Shown: piece by piece, positions 32,815 to 40,198 of the stretch
Numbering within the stretch: position 1 is the first letter of the stretch
How the letters are laid out: each line of letters opens with the position of its first letter
NCBI GenBank assembly: GCA_050248795.1
Contig: JBFWRS010000007.1
Span: forward strand, 47,733 to 111,732
DNA length: 64,000 nt
Origin: CAZTDU01 sp050248795
GTDB lineage: Bacteria > Pseudomonadota > Gammaproteobacteria > Burkholderiales > SG8-39
Direction of reading: 5' to 3'
Program-made: the position numbers and the translations under genes
Notes under the pieces: model-generated
What the model was told of the DNA's origin: nothing
The model's database searches: none
Seen by the model: the letters and a program-made list of their open reading frames with translations, nothing else

Positions 32815-34022
32815 GCGCGCGGCGCGCGCAAGAGCAGCACGGCGCTCGCCGACAACGCGAGCAGAGCCACCGCGCCGTACGCGATGGCGTAACTGTCCAG
32901 TGTGGTCACCACCACCGTGGCGAGCGCAGGCAGCACCAGCACGCCGGCGAACATCGCCGAGGAACCCAGGCCGGTGGCTTCGGTGCGGCGCGTGCCGCCG
33001 AGGCGAGCGAATTCCCCGTAAGCGATGCCGGTGTAGCCGCTGGCAGTCGAGCCCGCGGCAACGCAGACCAGCAGCACCAGCCAGCCGGGCGTGCCGGCGC
33101 CAAACTGCCCCGCGACCAGGGCCGCGGCGGCCATGATGAATCCCTGCAGTACCAGCAGGCGGCGCGCAGGCATGAAGTTGTCGGCGATCCAGCCCCACAG
33201 CGGACGGCTGAGCACGCCGCTCAACTGGTAGGTGGCGAGCGCCTGCCCGGCGGCGATGAGCTCGAATCCGGCGCGACTGGTGAGGTGCACGGTCATGAAG
33301 GCGATGAAGCATAGTTGCGTGCCGGAGAAGATGAAGCTGGCGTAGGTCAGGCGCGCGATCGCCGGGCTGGCGAGCAGCGCGAACGGCTGGCGCAGTCCGG
33401 CGGCGAGCGACACGCGCGTGCCGGGCGCCGGCGCCTGGCGTTCCCAGCTGCGCCGCGGCCATTCGAGCAGCACGAGCAGCAGCACTACCGGTACCGCCTG
33501 CACGAGCAGCGCGTTCTGCCAGCCCAGCGCCAGTGCGACCGGCGGCAGCAGCAGTGCGCCCAGCACGCCGCCCAGCGGCACGCCGATCTGCCGGATCGAC
33601 AGCACCAAGTTCATGATGCGCGGCGGCGTGCGCGGCACCAGCAGGTGCGTGGCCGCGGGCGCGGTGGCGCCGTAGCCGATGCCTATTGCCACCGCGCCCA
33701 GCGCCACCGCGGCGAGCCCGCCCTGCGCGGCGATGAGCAGCATCGCCAGCGTGGCAACGAGCACGAACTGGCAGGCGCGCACCGCGCCATGGCGATGGAT
33801 GAACCCGGCGGCCAGGAGCGAGGAGCCGATGCCGACGCCGTACACCACCGAGACGAAATAGCCGATCAGCGCACCGTCCACGCGCAGTTCCGCCGCGACC
33901 ATCGGCGCCAGCGCCGGCAGCGAGTACGCCGCCATGGTGGCGAGCGTCTGCGTGGCGAGCGTTGCCAGCAGCGGCCACAGCGGGAAGGTCCGCGGCGCAG
34001 CGGCCGTCGGTGCGTCGCTCAT
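32811..34022 (-). CDS. MFS transporter
   Basis: The product has 403 residues from the ATG at 34022 and 12 hydrophobic helices. The loop after helix 2 region (VVYGVGIGSSLLAAGFIHRHGAVR) and the GQALATYQLSGVLSRPLWGWIADNF segment are typical of the CynX/NreB-like branch of the major facilitator superfamily. It begins 11 bases after the gamma-glutamyltransferase gene and so forms an operon selD-ggt-mfs. The substrate cannot be assigned; the operon suggests a small amino acid, a peptide or a selenium/sulfur compound. An upstream extension exists in frame but overlaps ggt and lacks membrane character. Confidence 0.82.
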   Translation of the reverse strand: MSDAPTAAAPRTFPLWPLLATLATQTLATMAAYSLPALAPMVAAELRVDGALIGYFVSVVYGVGIGSSLLAAGFIHRHGAVRACQFVLVATLAMLLIAAQGGLAAVALGAVAIGIGYGATAPAATHLLVPRTPPRIMNLVLSIRQIGVPLGGVLGALLLPPVALALGWQNALLVQAVPVVLLLVLLEWPRRSWERQAPAPGTRVSLAAGLRQPFALLASPAIARLTYASFIFSGTQLCFIAFMTVHLTSRAGFELIAAGQALATYQLSGVLSRPLWGWIADNFMPARRLLVLQGFIMAAAALVAGQFGAGTPGWLVLLVCVAAGSTASGYTGIAYGEFARLGGTRRTEATGLGSSAMFAGVLVLPALATVVVTTLDSYAIAYGAVALLALSASAVLLLRAPRA

Positions 34023-34033
34023 CCGTTGCGCCG

Positions 34034-35785
34034 CTACCAGGCGATCGCGTAAGCGGCGCGGCGCGGATCGGCGCCGGCGTGCAGCATGCCGGTCGCCGGA
34101 TCGCGGCGGATCGCGCAGACGGCGCCCATGCTCCAGGAACGCTCGGGCCACAGCTCGATGTCGTGGCCAAGCGCGGCAAGCGCTTCCACGGTCGGCGCGT
34201 CGATGCGCCGCTCCACGCACAGCCTGCCGGGCAGGTAGGCGTGCGGCGAGAACGAATTGGGAAAGCTGTACGAGGCCACGCGCGGCGCCTCTATCGCCTG
34301 CTGCAGCGACATGCCGAACAGCACCACGTTGAGGAATACCTGCGCCATCGACGCGCCCTGCACGTCGCCGCCCGGCGTTCCCCAGGCCATGGAGAATTCG
34401 CCGTCGCGCAGCGCCATTGCCGGCGAGGGCGTCAGCCGAGGGCGCTTGCCCGGCACCACCGAGCACGGGTGCGCCGGATCCAGCCGTCCCTGCATGCCGC
34501 GCGTGGAGACCGCGATGCCGAGGCCCTCGACCATCGGTGTGTCGTACATGGTGTCCGAAGGCGTGATCGATACCGCGTTGCCCTGTGCGTCGACGACGCA
34601 GGCGTAGATGGTGTCGGCGGGCGGCGCGACGCTGCCGCTGCCCGGCAACAGCGCTGCAAGCGGGGGCGGCGCGACGCTGTCGATGCGGCCGGGCTCCGGC
34701 ATGCGGCCGAAGGCCTGCGCGCGGTCGATGCGCGCGCGCTGTGCCGCGGCGTAGGCGTCCGACAGCAGCGCGGCGCTAGGCACGTTGACGAAGCGCGGAT
34801 CGCCGACGTAGGCCTCGCGATCGGCGAAGGCGAGGTTCAGGGCTTCAGCGAGCAGGTGCAGGTAGGCGGGCGAGTTGTGGCCGAGCGCGGCAAGGTCGAT
34901 GCCCTCGAGGATCTTCAGCGCCTCGAGCATCGCGATGCCCTGGCACCAGGCGTCGCAGGTGTGCAGCCGGTAGCCCTTGAAGTCCGCCGCAAGCCCGTCT
35001 TCCAGCGGGGTTTCGAAGCCGGCCAGGTCATCGAAGCGCAGGAAGCCGCCGTGCCTGCGGTGGAAAGCGTCGATCTCGCGCGCGATTTCGCCGCGATAGA
35101 AGCAGTCGTGCACCGCGCGCAGCTTCGCTTCGCGATCTCCCGATGCGCGGCGCTCGGCCTCGATCATGCGGCCGATGGTGCGCGCGAGATTTTTCTGCTG
35201 CAGCCGGCTGCCGAGCGCCGGCGTCACGCCGCCCGGCCGGAAGGTCGCGGCGTTCTCGGCGTAGCGGTCGATCTGCGCGGCGTGGATCTCCAGGCTGTCG
35301 CGCAGTTCCGGGTACATGGCGAAGCCGTCGCGCGCCAGTTCCAGCGCGGGCGTCGCCGCTTCCTCGAAGGACAGGGTGCCGAACAGCGTCAGCGCCTTCA
35401 GGTGCGTCGCCGGCGCTGCCGGCACGATCTGGCGCAGGATGCCCTCGGGCACGCTGCTGCCGCCGGCCTCCGCGAGCCGTCCGACGTCGGTCGCCGCCGG
35501 CCAGTAGCCGAGGCCGGCGAGGCTGATCACGCGCTTCTCGCCGGCGAGGTACACCAGCGTCGGCGCGACCCCGGCAAAGGACACCACGTCCGGCTGCAGC
35601 ACCGCCAGCGCCATCGCCGCGGTGACCGCGGCATCCACCGCGTTGCCGCCCAGCGCCAGGCGGCGCGCCGCCGCCGCGGCGGCAAGCGGATGCCCGCAGG
35701 ACACCGCGTAGTGGTTGCCCGCCAGCGTCGGGCGCCAGGAGATCGACGCGGGTTCGCGCCGCTCGCCCTTGCCTGTGTCCCTCAT
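34034..35785 (-). CDS. Gamma-glutamyltransferase family protein
   Basis: The product has 583 residues, the usual length of the Ntn-hydrolase precursor. The N-terminal block AVSCGHPLAAAAAARRLALGGNAVDAAVTAA and the PGGDVQGASMAQVFLNVVLFGMSLQQAIEAPR block are diagnostic. Thr392 in DTIYACVVDAQGNAVS aligns with the catalytic Thr at the autocleavage site, although the usual TTH triad reads TIY. No clear signal peptide is present, so it may be cytoplasmic. The ATG overlaps the SelD-fusion stop by 4 bases. It may release glutamate from gamma-glutamyl compounds, perhaps including glutathione-bound selenium; that last point is conjecture. Confidence 0.88.
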   Translation of the reverse strand: MRDTGKGERREPASISWRPTLAGNHYAVSCGHPLAAAAAARRLALGGNAVDAAVTAAMALAVLQPDVVSFAGVAPTLVYLAGEKRVISLAGLGYWPAATDVGRLAEAGGSSVPEGILRQIVPAAPATHLKALTLFGTLSFEEAATPALELARDGFAMYPELRDSLEIHAAQIDRYAENAATFRPGGVTPALGSRLQQKNLARTIGRMIEAERRASGDREAKLRAVHDCFYRGEIAREIDAFHRRHGGFLRFDDLAGFETPLEDGLAADFKGYRLHTCDAWCQGIAMLEALKILEGIDLAALGHNSPAYLHLLAEALNLAFADREAYVGDPRFVNVPSAALLSDAYAAAQRARIDRAQAFGRMPEPGRIDSVAPPPLAALLPGSGSVAPPADTIYACVVDAQGNAVSITPSDTMYDTPMVEGLGIAVSTRGMQGRLDPAHPCSVVPGKRPRLTPSPAMALRDGEFSMAWGTPGGDVQGASMAQVFLNVVLFGMSLQQAIEAPRVASYSFPNSFSPHAYLPGRLCVERRIDAPTVEALAALGHDIELWPERSWSMGAVCAIRRDPATGMLHAGADPRRAAYAIAW

Positions 35786-38082
35786 GCGGTCTGCTCCAAT
35801 GACTCAATGCGATCCCCCGCGCGCAGCAGGATCGGCTCGATCGCATCGCCCTGCGGCAGCACGCGGCCGATCGCCGCGGCATGCAGGTATCCGAGTTCGC
35901 GCAGCCGCGCAACGCAGGCCTCGGCGCGTGCCGCGGGCACGCTGGCGAGCAGGCCGCCCGCGGTCTGCGGATCGAACAGCAATGCGTAGCGTGGATGCTT
36001 CACCATCGCCTCCTGGTTCTTCAGCGCGCGGCGCAGCCTGACGTTCGCCGGCTGCAGGGAACTCAGTATGCCTGCGGCGACGGTTTCCTCGGCGCCCTCG
36101 AGCAGCGGCAGCGCGGCGAGGTCGATCTCGGCGTCCACGCCCGAAGGCCGCGTCATCTCGACCAGGTGGCCGAGCAGGCCGAAGCCGGTGAGGTCGGTGC
36201 AGGCGGTGGCGCCATGCTCGGCGAGACAGCGCGCGCCCAGGCGGTTCGACTGGCACATGGATTCGAGCGCCGCGTCTATCCAGCGCCCGCGCGCCGCCAG
36301 CCGCGCATGCGCGGCGAACAGCGTGCCGGTGCCTATCGGCTTGGTCAGCACCAGCACGTCGCCGGGCCGCATGCCGCCCTTGCGCAGCACCGCGCCTTCG
36401 TCTATCAGGCCGTTGACCGCGAAACCGAGCGCGAGCTCGCGGCCTTCGCCGGTATGGCCGCCGACCAGCGCGCAGCCGGCCTCGTTCAGCACCTCGATCG
36501 CGCCTGACATCATCTGGTAGAGCACGTCCTCGGTCTTCGCTTCGAGCCCGGGCGGCACGGTGACGATCGCGGTGGCCGACTGCGCCTCGGCGCCCATGGC
36601 GAAGATGTCGCCGAGCGCATGGTTGGCGGCGACCTTGCCGAACACATAGGGGTCGTCGACGAAAGCGCGGAAGAAATCCACCGTGTGCACCATGGCCTTG
36701 CCCGGCGGCACGCGCAGCACCGCGGCGTCGTCCGGCGCATGCAGGCCGATCAGCACGTCGGCGCGCTCGATGGGACGCAGTTCGGCGAGCGCGCGCGACA
36801 GCACGCCGGCGCCGACCTTCGCGCCGCAGCCGCCGCAGCGCATCGCGATCGCCGAGATCGCCTGCGCGCTTTCGTCCGCGTCCAGCGCCAGCGTGCTGCG
36901 CACGGCGGCAGCATCCTGCATCAGCGGCAGGTCGGCGAACTTCGCCATGAAGCGGCGATCGATCCAGTCCTTCCAGCGCCACACCCAGCGTCCCTGCAGG
37001 CACAGCATGCCGCGCGAGGCGACGGCGTAGCGGTCGCCGGTGCTGATCAGCGCCAGCCAGCGGCGCTGCGGGCGGTAGGCGGCGAGCGGCCTGCCTTCCA
37101 GCGCGAGGCGCAGGTTCCGCGCCAGCGGCGGCCCCATGCGCACCGCGAACACGCCGGCCTTTTCCAGCGGCGTATCGACCATGCTGGCGATGTCGCCGGC
37201 AGCGAACACGTCCGCGTCGTTCACCGACTGCAGCGTCGGCGTCACGCGGATGAACCCCGACTCGTCGAGTTCGAGGCCGGTATCGCGCAGCCACGGCGCG
37301 CCCTCGGCGCGCGTGACCCACACCACTTCGTCGGTCTCGACCACGCCGCCGCTGGAGAGCTGCAGGTGCCCGGCGCTCACTTCGGTGACATCCGCGTTGC
37401 ACAGCACGGCAACATGGCGCGCATCGAGTACGCGCCTGAATGCCGCGCGCACCGCATCGTTGTGGGTAGGCAGGATCAGCGGACCTGCCTCGAGCAGGTG
37501 AAAGCGCAGTTCCCCGGGATCGCGCCCCATGGCGCGCAGTTCGTTCTGCAGCCGGTACTGCATCGCCAGCGCCAGTTCGACGCCGCCGGCGCCCGCGCCG
37601 ACGATGGCGATGCGCAAGCGCCCTGTGTGCCGCCTGACGCGTTCGAGCAGCGCCAGCCAGCGCTCGTTGAAGGCGTGGATCGGCTTGACCGGCACTGCAT
37701 GGTGTGCCGCGCCCGCGACACTGGCGGTGCTCGGGGTCGAGCCGATGTTGATCGACAGCTTGTCGTAGCGCACCGGCGGCCGGTTTCGGCAGATCACCCG
37801 GCGCCCTGCGCGGTCGAGCGCGATGGCTTCATCGTGAAAGAAGCGCGCGCCGGCGAAGGTCGCCAGGCGGCTCAAGTCGATGTGCACGTCGTCGTAATCG
37901 TAGTGCCCGGCGATGTAGCCGGGCAGCATGCCGGAGTAGGGCGTGTGCGTGTCGCGGCAGATCACCGTCAGCCGCACGCCGGGCACCGGCCGCATGCCGA
38001 AGCGCTTCAGCACGCCGACGTGGCTGTGCCCGCCGCCGACGAGCACGATGTCCTTCAGCACCGGTTGATCTGGCGTGTCCAT
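35782..38082 (-). CDS. selD: Flavoprotein (NDH-2-like) fused to selenophosphate synthetase SelD
   Basis: The product has 766 residues in two parts. Residues 1 to about 385 are a pyridine nucleotide-disulfide oxidoreductase-type flavoprotein: FAD motif VLVGGGHSHVGVLKRFG at 14, NAD motif AIVGAGAGGVELALAMQ at 159, and DVFAAGDIA near 291. Residues about 405-766 are SelD: CGGCGAKVG at 416-424 with Cys419 and Lys422 in the catalytic positions, then DDAAVLRVPPGKAMVHTVDFF, ANHALGDIFAMGA, GGHTGEG and TGFGLLGHL. SelD makes selenophosphate for selenocysteine synthesis. It uses Cys, not Sec, itself. The same fusion exists in other bacteria, and the flavin part may supply reduced selenium. It is divergent from the first partner/UGSC pair. 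Confidence 0.95.
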   Translation of the reverse strand: MDTPDQPVLKDIVLVGGGHSHVGVLKRFGMRPVPGVRLTVICRDTHTPYSGMLPGYIAGHYDYDDVHIDLSRLATFAGARFFHDEAIALDRAGRRVICRNRPPVRYDKLSINIGSTPSTASVAGAAHHAVPVKPIHAFNERWLALLERVRRHTGRLRIAIVGAGAGGVELALAMQYRLQNELRAMGRDPGELRFHLLEAGPLILPTHNDAVRAAFRRVLDARHVAVLCNADVTEVSAGHLQLSSGGVVETDEVVWVTRAEGAPWLRDTGLELDESGFIRVTPTLQSVNDADVFAAGDIASMVDTPLEKAGVFAVRMGPPLARNLRLALEGRPLAAYRPQRRWLALISTGDRYAVASRGMLCLQGRWVWRWKDWIDRRFMAKFADLPLMQDAAAVRSTLALDADESAQAISAIAMRCGGCGAKVGAGVLSRALAELRPIERADVLIGLHAPDDAAVLRVPPGKAMVHTVDFFRAFVDDPYVFGKVAANHALGDIFAMGAEAQSATAIVTVPPGLEAKTEDVLYQMMSGAIEVLNEAGCALVGGHTGEGRELALGFAVNGLIDEGAVLRKGGMRPGDVLVLTKPIGTGTLFAAHARLAARGRWIDAALESMCQSNRLGARCLAEHGATACTDLTGFGLLGHLVEMTRPSGVDAEIDLAALPLLEGAEETVAAGILSSLQPANVRLRRALKNQEAMVKHPRYALLFDPQTAGGLLASVPAARAEACVARLRELGYLHAAAIGRVLPQGDAIEPILLRAGDRIESLEQTA

Positions 38083-38166
38083 TCGAGGGCGGGATCCGGA
38101 ACCCGCAACTTAGCAGAAACACCGCGCCACGCGAGGCGCAGGATCGCAGGGCATAATCGCGCGGCA

Positions 38167-39642
38167 ATGAATACGACAGAGATATCACGCATGACGATCC
38201 CGGCGGCGCCGACGGACGGCTATCTCGTCTTCGTCAAGCGCGAATGCCCCACCTGCGCGCTGATCGAGCCGCTGCTGCGCGAGCTCGAGCGCGACGGCGT
38301 GCCGATGCTGGTGTGTTCGCAGGACGACGCGGGCTTCCCCGCCGGCATGCGCCAGGTGGTGGACGACACGCCGCTCGAATGGTCGTACCGGCACGCGGTC
38401 GAGGTGGTACCGACGCTGATCCGCATGCGCGATGGCAGCGAGGCCGAGCGCACTTACGGCTGGGATCGCGCCGAGTGGGCGCGCATCACCGGGCGCGCCG
38501 ACATCGGCGCGCAGCTGCCGCCGCTCCAGCCGGGCTGCGGATCGCTTAGCACGGGGCCCGGCGTCAGCGAGGCGCTGCGAGCACGGTACGGCGACACCGG
38601 CATACGCGCGCGGCGCATCGACACCGGCGTGTGGGACGACCCGGAGGAAGTCTGCTACGAGCGTGGCTGGACCGACGGCCTGCCGGTGATCCCGCCTACC
38701 GACGAGCGGATCCTGCGCATGCTGGCCGGCACGCGGCGCGATCCGGCGGAGGTTATCGGCCTGATGCCGCCGAACCTGGCGCCGTGCAGCGTCGAGAAGG
38801 TGGCGATCAACGCGGTGATGGCCGGCTGCAAGCCGGAGTACATGCCGGTGCTGCTGACCGCGCTCGAGGCGGCGCTGGATCCGCTGTTCACGTTGCATGG
38901 CGTGACGTGTTCGACGTGCTTCTCCGGCGCGATCATCGTCGTCAACGGCCCCATCGCGCGCGCGATCGGCATGAACTGGGGCATGAACGTGCTGGGGCAG
39001 GGCAACCGCGCCAACTCCACCATCGGGCGCGCGCTGAACCTGGTGGTGCGCAACGTCGGCGGCGCGGTGCCGGGCGGCATCGACCGCGCCACCATCGGCG
39101 GGCCGCACAAGATCGGCCTGTGCTTCGCAGAGGACGAGACCGATCCGGACTGGGAGCCGCTGTCGGTGGCGCGCGGCGTGCCGCGCGGGCGCAGCGCGGT
39201 GACGCTGTACCAGGGCGATGCGGTGCAGGGATTCGTCGACCAGCGCTCGCGCACGCCCGAAGAACTGGCGCGCTCGCTCGCGATGGGACTAGCCGCGGTC
39301 GCGCACCCGAAGCTGTGCGAATTCACCAACGCGATGCTGGTGCTCGGCCCCGAGCACTACCGCATCTTCAAGTCCGGCGGCTGGGACCGCGCGCGCCTGG
39401 AAGCGGAGCTGCGCACGGCGCTGAAGCGCCCGGGCGCGGACCTGGTGTACGGCGCCGGCGGCGTGGGCGAGGGCATCCCGGCATCGCGCGCGGACGAAAT
39501 GGTGGACAAGTTCTGGCCCGAGGGCCTGCTGGTGGTGCGCGGCGGCGGCGAGGCCGGGTTCTTCTCCGGCATCCTGCCCGGCTGGACCGGCGGGCGCTTC
39601 AGGAAGGAAACACAACCCGTGACCAAGGAGATCCTGCGATGA
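38167..39642 (+). CDS. Thioredoxin-like domain fused to the UGSC-partner domain (copy 1)
   Basis: The product has 491 residues. Residues about 15-115 look like a thioredoxin fold with CPTC at 27-30 and a likely cis-Pro at 82 (VVPTLIR). After a linker with PGCGSLSTG, residues about 156-491 are a domain shared with the protein at 53660-54790. Shared landmarks are YERGWTDGLPVIPPT, MAGCKPEYMPV (Cys221), VVNGPIARAIGMN, GQGNRANSTIGRAL and GGEAGFFSGILPGW. Copy 1 has an extra CSTC at 248-251. I do not recognise a function. The stop overlaps the selenoprotein start by 4 bases (ATGA), so the two are translationally coupled. Redox exchange with the selenoprotein is likely but inferred. An ATG at 38191 is an alternative start. 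Confidence 0.85.
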   Translation: MNTTEISRMTIPAAPTDGYLVFVKRECPTCALIEPLLRELERDGVPMLVCSQDDAGFPAGMRQVVDDTPLEWSYRHAVEVVPTLIRMRDGSEAERTYGWDRAEWARITGRADIGAQLPPLQPGCGSLSTGPGVSEALRARYGDTGIRARRIDTGVWDDPEEVCYERGWTDGLPVIPPTDERILRMLAGTRRDPAEVIGLMPPNLAPCSVEKVAINAVMAGCKPEYMPVLLTALEAALDPLFTLHGVTCSTCFSGAIIVVNGPIARAIGMNWGMNVLGQGNRANSTIGRALNLVVRNVGGAVPGGIDRATIGGPHKIGLCFAEDETDPDWEPLSVARGVPRGRSAVTLYQGDAVQGFVDQRSRTPEELARSLAMGLAAVAHPKLCEFTNAMLVLGPEHYRIFKSGGWDRARLEAELRTALKRPGADLVYGAGGVGEGIPASRADEMVDKFWPEGLLVVRGGGEAGFFSGILPGWTGGRFRKETQPVTKEILR

Positions 39643-40172
39643 GCACTGCTGCAACCGGGGTCGCGCTGCGCGACCCCACCGCCGAGTCGGCGGCAACGCG
39701 CCGGGCGCGCCGCGCGCCGCCCGCGAGCCTGGAGGGCAAGACCGTCGCGCTGCTCGACATCGGCAAGATGCGCGGCAACGAGTTCATCGACCGGCTGGAG
39801 GAAAACTTCGCCGCGCGCGGCATCGGCACGCGCCGCTACCGGAAGCCGACCAACACCCGCGTCGCGCCGGTGGAACTGCTGCAGCAGGTGGCCGAGGAGA
39901 CGCAGGTCGCGGTGATCGCATTGTCCGACTGAGGCTCGTGCACGTCGTGCAGTTTGCATGACCTGACGAACCTGGACGGACGCGGCCTGGCCGGCGTCAA
40001 CATCATCACCTCGGAATTCACCGGCGCCGCCGCGGCGCAGAGCGAGGCGCTCGGCTTCGACCCGGCCCTCGTCGTGGTGCCGCACCCGGTGCAGAACCGC
40101 ACCACGGCGGAACTGCACCGCATGGCCGACGACGCCTTCGAGCGCGTGCTGGCGGCGATCGGGGGAGGCTGA
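39639..40172 (+). CDS. UGSC-family selenoprotein, copy 1 (in-frame UGA at 39930-39932)
   Basis: Reading the TGA at 39930 as selenocysteine gives one 177-residue protein. Sec98 begins the motif UGSCTSC (Sec98, Cys101, Cys104). Upstream is SLEGKTVALLDIGKMRGNEFIDRL and a VAVIALSD strand that ends at Sec; downstream is VVPHPVQNRTTAEL and a normal TGA stop. Frame and length are undisturbed across the UGA, and a second gene at 54802-55371 has the same layout. The tRNA-Sec, selA, selB and selD genes are all within about 8 kb. An ATGA overlap couples it to the thioredoxin-fused partner. Ordinary gene callers would end it at residue 97 and miss or split the rest. The redox role is inferred from Sec plus two Cys; the reaction is unknown. 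Confidence 0.92.
39936..39961 (+). promoter_or_regulatory. SECIS-like hairpin after the UGA of copy 1
   Basis: Three bases after the UGA, UCGUGCA pairs with UGCAUGA across a 12-base loop (one G-U pair). An alternative inner hairpin GCAC-GUC-GUGC begins 7 bases after the UGA and shows GU in its loop, as bacterial SECIS elements read by SelB do. Both structures recur in copy 2. The fold was done by eye. Confidence 0.7.
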
Positions 40173-40198
40173 GCGAAGGGCACGCCGAACGTGGCGCG

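Noticed and set aside
38152..38157. CATAAT as the -10 element of the thioredoxin-partner gene
   Set aside because: It lies 9 bases before the ATG and no -35 sequence is found at the right distance; evidence is too thin.
39930..39932. Nonsense mutation or frameshift as the cause of the split gene
   Set aside because: The frame is unchanged before and after the TGA, a paralogue has TGA at the same aligned position, the UGSC motif is preserved, and the full Sec machinery is adjacent.
39954..40172. Separate small gene starting at TTG or GTG after the UGA
   Set aside because: The frame is continuous with the upstream part and the core motif spans the TGA; no ribosome site precedes a start there.
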